The notes beneath the pieces are model-generated. The model saw only the letters and a program-made list of their open reading frames with translations, searched no databases and was not told where the DNA came from. A stretch of DNA of 64,000 nt from Methylocystaceae bacterium (GTDB lineage Bacteria; Pseudomonadota; Alphaproteobacteria; Rhodospirillales; Terasakiellaceae): assembly GCA_013373205.1 (NCBI GenBank), contig JABXIG010000006.1:1-64000 (forward strand), read 5' to 3'. Within the stretch, counting starts at the first letter, position 1. Every line of letters starts with the position of its first letter. The position numbers were made by a program, and so were the translations under genes. Shown in pieces: positions 61,422-64,000 of the stretch.

Positions 61422-62705
61422 ATGCTACGTGTTCGGCTGACAAAAAGGGCAATTTTTATCCATAGTCTGCTGCCCTTTCTGGTGGCAGCATATTTGACGT
61501 GGATGCCTTTATTTTCGCCCATCTTGGCCCCTGAATCGGATGGATATCTTAATTTTTCGTCGTTTTATCCACTGGGATATCCTGTCTTTTTGGTTTTGAT
61601 GAAAACGTTCTCAGGGGATAATTTTGCGATTATCACCACTCAGGTCTGGCTTTTTGCTTTGGCAGTTTTCTATCTGTCATTGAGTGTTCGTAAAAATACA
61701 GATAGCAATTTTTTAGGGATTATCATAAGCTTACCCGTTCTTCTTAACCCTCTGGTTTGGGATGTTCACCATACCATATTGCCGCATTCCTTTTTCTTAA
61801 GCTTTAGTCTTTTTGCACTGGCCTTTTTTCTGTCTGCTTTTGGGCGGGCCTGGTTCTTTAATTTATTTGCCTTTGGTCTTTGCATTGGCCTGTGCGTCAT
61901 TCTGGAATCTTTTGGCTGGGCATATCTGATCTTGCTTGTCATCGCGCCGTCATTGATTGCGCGTAAAAACAACTGTTCGGTCATTAAAGCATTCATTCTC
62001 CCATTTATTGTTTGTGCCATTCTGGTGGGTCTGGAAACGGCGACCCATCATGGGGTACATGAGGGTCAGCGCGATAAGTTACATGCGCCTCATGTCTTCG
62101 TCAGTGCGATCCTGATGGAAACAGACCAGCAGAGCCCCTATGCAGAAAAAGACCCGCGCACCCGGATCTGGACAATGATTGAAACAGATTTGGCACAGGT
62201 CAGATCAGACATCTGGCAAAGCCCGGATTTTTCCAGCCGGATCGAAAAGCTGAAAACCTATGAACAGGGTTTACGCGATACGTTTGCCAGTCGGGAACTA
62301 AACGGGGCGGCAGCACTGCTGATTAAAACGCCTAATGAACTGCGTATGGATATTGCCAGTGCCCGTATTGTGCAGGACCCATTGGCCTTTTTCTATATCA
62401 CCTTTGATCATTATCGCGCCCTTTGGCATGGTGATCCTATGATTACCTATCCGTTGTGGGCTATGACGATCTTATGTGTTGTGATCGGTTTATGGTTCTG
62501 GCTGCTTCGGGCACGTTTTAATGCAATGTTTGCTTTGGCCTTTGTGTCGGCCCTGGCGATTGAGGCACAAACCCTTTGGATTGCCCACGTCGGTGTGGGT
62601 CCGGCTGATATTGTTAGTGTACTAAGCCCGTTGTTAAGTATCTGTTTCTTATCAATTATATTGGGTTTTTATATCGCTTTTGTCAGTCCGCTTCGAAATG
62701 ATTGA
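61422..62705 (+). CDS. Polytopic membrane protein of unknown function
   Basis: A 427-aa protein with about 8-10 hydrophobic segments and an unusual periplasmic-looking stretch at about 205-300 (DQQSPYAEKDPRTRIWTMIE). The layout recalls GT-C-type glycosyltransferases, and an ESDGYLNF motif in the first loop could correspond to their acidic catalytic site. The family cannot be named with confidence. Its 3' end overlaps the convergent deoxyribosyltransferase gene by 23 bases. Confidence 0.78.
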   Translation: MLRVRLTKRAIFIHSLLPFLVAAYLTWMPLFSPILAPESDGYLNFSSFYPLGYPVFLVLMKTFSGDNFAIITTQVWLFALAVFYLSLSVRKNTDSNFLGIIISLPVLLNPLVWDVHHTILPHSFFLSFSLFALAFFLSAFGRAWFFNLFAFGLCIGLCVILESFGWAYLILLVIAPSLIARKNNCSVIKAFILPFIVCAILVGLETATHHGVHEGQRDKLHAPHVFVSAILMETDQQSPYAEKDPRTRIWTMIETDLAQVRSDIWQSPDFSSRIEKLKTYEQGLRDTFASRELNGAAALLIKTPNELRMDIASARIVQDPLAFFYITFDHYRALWHGDPMITYPLWAMTILCVVIGLWFWLLRARFNAMFALAFVSALAIEAQTLWIAHVGVGPADIVSVLSPLLSICFLSIILGFYIAFVSPLRND

Positions 62706-63189
62706 TAAACCAGGCACAGACTTGTTTTTCATCGCCAAGCACCACATCAACCCCGCATGCCATCATCAGATTATCGACCAAACCAAACTCTTCGATGGTT
62801 AAACCTTTGGGATCACATGTCGGATCTTGATGGTTATAATAAGCTACTGTGCGGGCATGATAAAGCCCGTTTGTGTTATAGCCGACAACGGGCAAGCCCA
62901 AGGCTTTGGCATATCCGATTTCAAAAGCTGTCCCGCCATCCATGCCGGGGCCACGAAATGGTTGCATATCGGCCATAACCCCATCACAGCTATGGATCAG
63001 ATCAATATTGGCCTGATAGATGGCTTGGGCGGCTTCCTGTTTGGTCATGGTCGAAATATCTAATCCTGCATCCATCGGAAAAACACCTTCCAGTCCAAAA
63101 TCCTGACAAACGACTTTCAAACGTTCCCCTTCTGCAATTGGGTCGGGATAAAAAACACCCGGTCCGGCAAGATATATTCGCTTGGTCAT
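62683..63189 (-). CDS. Nucleoside 2-deoxyribosyltransferase
   Basis: A 168-aa enzyme of the family that moves 2-deoxyribose between bases or hydrolyses deoxynucleotides: RIYLAGPGVFYPDPIAEG near the N-terminus, CDGVMADMQPFRGPGMDGGT with the acidic active-site region, and AFEIGYAKALGLPVVGYN. The ATG with AAAGGC 8 bases upstream is chosen over one 6 codons earlier. It overlaps the 3' end of the upstream convergent gene. Whether it acts on nucleosides or nucleotides is not decidable here. Confidence 0.92.
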   Translation of the reverse strand: MTKRIYLAGPGVFYPDPIAEGERLKVVCQDFGLEGVFPMDAGLDISTMTKQEAAQAIYQANIDLIHSCDGVMADMQPFRGPGMDGGTAFEIGYAKALGLPVVGYNTNGLYHARTVAYYNHQDPTCDPKGLTIEEFGLVDNLMMACGVDVVLGDEKQVCAWFINHFEAD

Positions 63190-63315
63190 AGGTTTTGCCT
63201 TTGTCATTGATAAATCTATTTTTGCTTATAGCATTTAACAGCTAAGCTTGACGACAGCCAAGCTTTCGGGCAAACAAACGGTAATGAATTACTTCCCTTA
63301 AGATATGGACTGATC

Positions 63316-64000
63316 ATGAGCGATACATCCGATACAAACACCATGTGGGGCGGCCGTTTTGCGGGTGGCCCAAGCGCAATTATGGAAAAAATCAATGCGT
63401 CAATTGATTTTGACAAACGATTTTATGCGCAGGATATCGCTGGTTCTAAAGCCCATTGCGCCATGCTGGTCAAGCAAGGGATTTTGACCGAGGATGATGG
63501 CAAGGCCATTACCGAGGGGCTGGACAAGGTTCTCGCTGAGATTGAAGCGGGTGAATTTACATTTTCGGCCCAGTTGGAAGACATTCATATGAATGTGGAA
63601 AACCGCCTTAAAGAACTCATTGGGGAGGCCGCAGGCCGTCTGCATACAGCACGTTCCAGAAATGATCAGGTCGCCACAGATTTCCGTTTGTGGGTTCGCG
63701 ATGCCATTGATCGTTTGGATGAAGGTTTGAAAGTTCTGCAACAGGTGCTGATTGATCGTGCCGAAGAAGAAGTCGATACCATTCTGCCGGGCTTTACCCA
63801 TTTGCAGGCTGCGCAGCCGGTTTCTCTTGGGCATCATTTTCTGGCTTATGTTGAAATGTTGGGTCGGGACCGCGCCCGTTTTCATGATGCGCGCAAAAGG
63901 GTGAATGAATCGCCACTGGGTTCTGCCGCGCTTGCGGGTACACCTTATCCAATTGATCGTCATCATACGGCGCAAACACTGAATTTTTCTGCCCCTATGC
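63316..64000 (+). CDS. argH: Argininosuccinate lyase, N-terminal part (runs off window)
   Basis: The first 228 codons are present. ArgH cleaves argininosuccinate to arginine and fumarate. [20 protein letters not shown] opens the protein, then [16 protein letters not shown], the signature [16 protein letters not shown], and [20 protein letters not shown] with a catalytic histidine. The gene continues beyond the window, so length and end cannot be checked. Confidence 0.96.
   Translation, partial: MSDTSDTNTMWGGRFAGGPSAIMEKINASIDFDKRFYAQDIAGSKAHCAMLVKQGILTEDDGKAITEGLDKVLAEIEAGEFTFSAQLEDIHMNVENRLKELIGEAAGRLHTARSRNDQVATDFRLWVRDAIDRLDEGLKVLQQVLIDRAEEEVDTILPGFTHLQAAQPVSLGHHFLAYVEMLGRDRARFHDARKRVNESPLGSAALAGTPYPIDRHHTAQTLNFSAPM

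Noticed and set aside
63244-63265. AAGCTTG/CAAGCTT inverted repeat upstream of argH as a terminator or operator
   Set aside because: Only a 7-bp stem with an 8-base loop and no T-run; no supporting context.
1-64000. CRISPR arrays, tRNA or rRNA genes, insertion sequences, toxin-antitoxin pairs
   Set aside because: Reading both strands by eye showed none; a dedicated tRNA or repeat search could still find something weak.

Overview
The window is chromosomal DNA of moderate GC from a free-living, motile, respiring alphaproteobacterium. The evidence is a cbb3 oxidase cluster with FNR-type boxes, a complete-looking ethylmalonyl-CoA core (ccr, mcd, ecm), PomAB-like flagellar stators, RpoH with an RpoH box, UbiA/UbiX, MetZ and many c-di-GMP proteins. 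Gene content and style fit Rhodospirillales (Terasakiella/Thalassospira/Magnetospirillum-like), but the genus is inference. There is no rRNA, tRNA, CRISPR array, recognisable insertion sequence or prophage. Gene density is high and most genes are core or metabolic.

Layout. 1-8.8 kb: ethylmalonyl-CoA island. It holds the etfB start, a PduO-type cobalamin adenosyltransferase, a PAS/GAF diguanylate cyclase, mcd and ccr on the minus strand, with ecm divergent from ccr across a palindrome- and repeat-rich control region. 9-19 kb: rlmN, two tandem family-3 solute-binding proteins, motAB, GNAT/EamA/HIT, a flavin reductase, a NUDIX hydrolase, a small unknown gene and a lipoprotein gamma-glutamyltransferase. 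19-29.4 kb: ccoNOQP and ccoGHIS, each headed by a TTGAC-N4-ATCAA box, running without a gap into panB-panC. 29.4-36.2 kb: a SulP transporter and a MarR regulator facing each other over a nested operator, an unlisted 31-codon ORF, then a membrane protein, a ferredoxin-like protein, dapF, mtaB and ftsY. 36.2-43.2 kb: gcvTH behind a tandem glycine riboswitch, an XRE-cupin regulator with azlCD, a thioesterase, a 37-aa membrane protein, a periplasmic binding protein and a YeeE/YedE transporter. 43.2-56.9 kb: a large Cache-HAMP-GAF-HD-GYP protein, metZ, tldD, chorismate mutase, gshA, rsmE, a third orphan solute-binding protein, ubiA, an integrase-like fragment, an MFS transporter, ubiX and rpoH. 57-64 kb: histidine kinase, response regulator, a haem-c-type GGDEF/EAL protein, a polytopic membrane protein, a nucleoside deoxyribosyltransferase and the start of argH.

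How it fits together. Mcd needs ETF as electron acceptor and Ecm needs adenosylcobalamin, so etfB and the adenosyltransferase next to them make one functional unit for C2/C4 carbon assimilation. The cbb3 oxidase, its copper and assembly factors and the FNR-type boxes point to low-oxygen respiration. The last CDS of that cluster overlaps panB.

The most interesting non-genic signals are: the ccr/ecm control region; the MarR/SulP operator with its small ORF; the Shine-Dalgarno-sequestering hairpin and TTG start of gcvT; a hairpin over the ribosome-binding site of the HD-GYP gene; a 20-bp palindrome before the azl regulator; an orphan terminator; a roughly 310-nt predicted rpoH leader; and a dispersed family of short palindromes at gene ends. 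I saw no clearly new multi-gene system such as a defence island. The best candidates for undescribed biology are the small membrane ORFs and these RNA/DNA elements.
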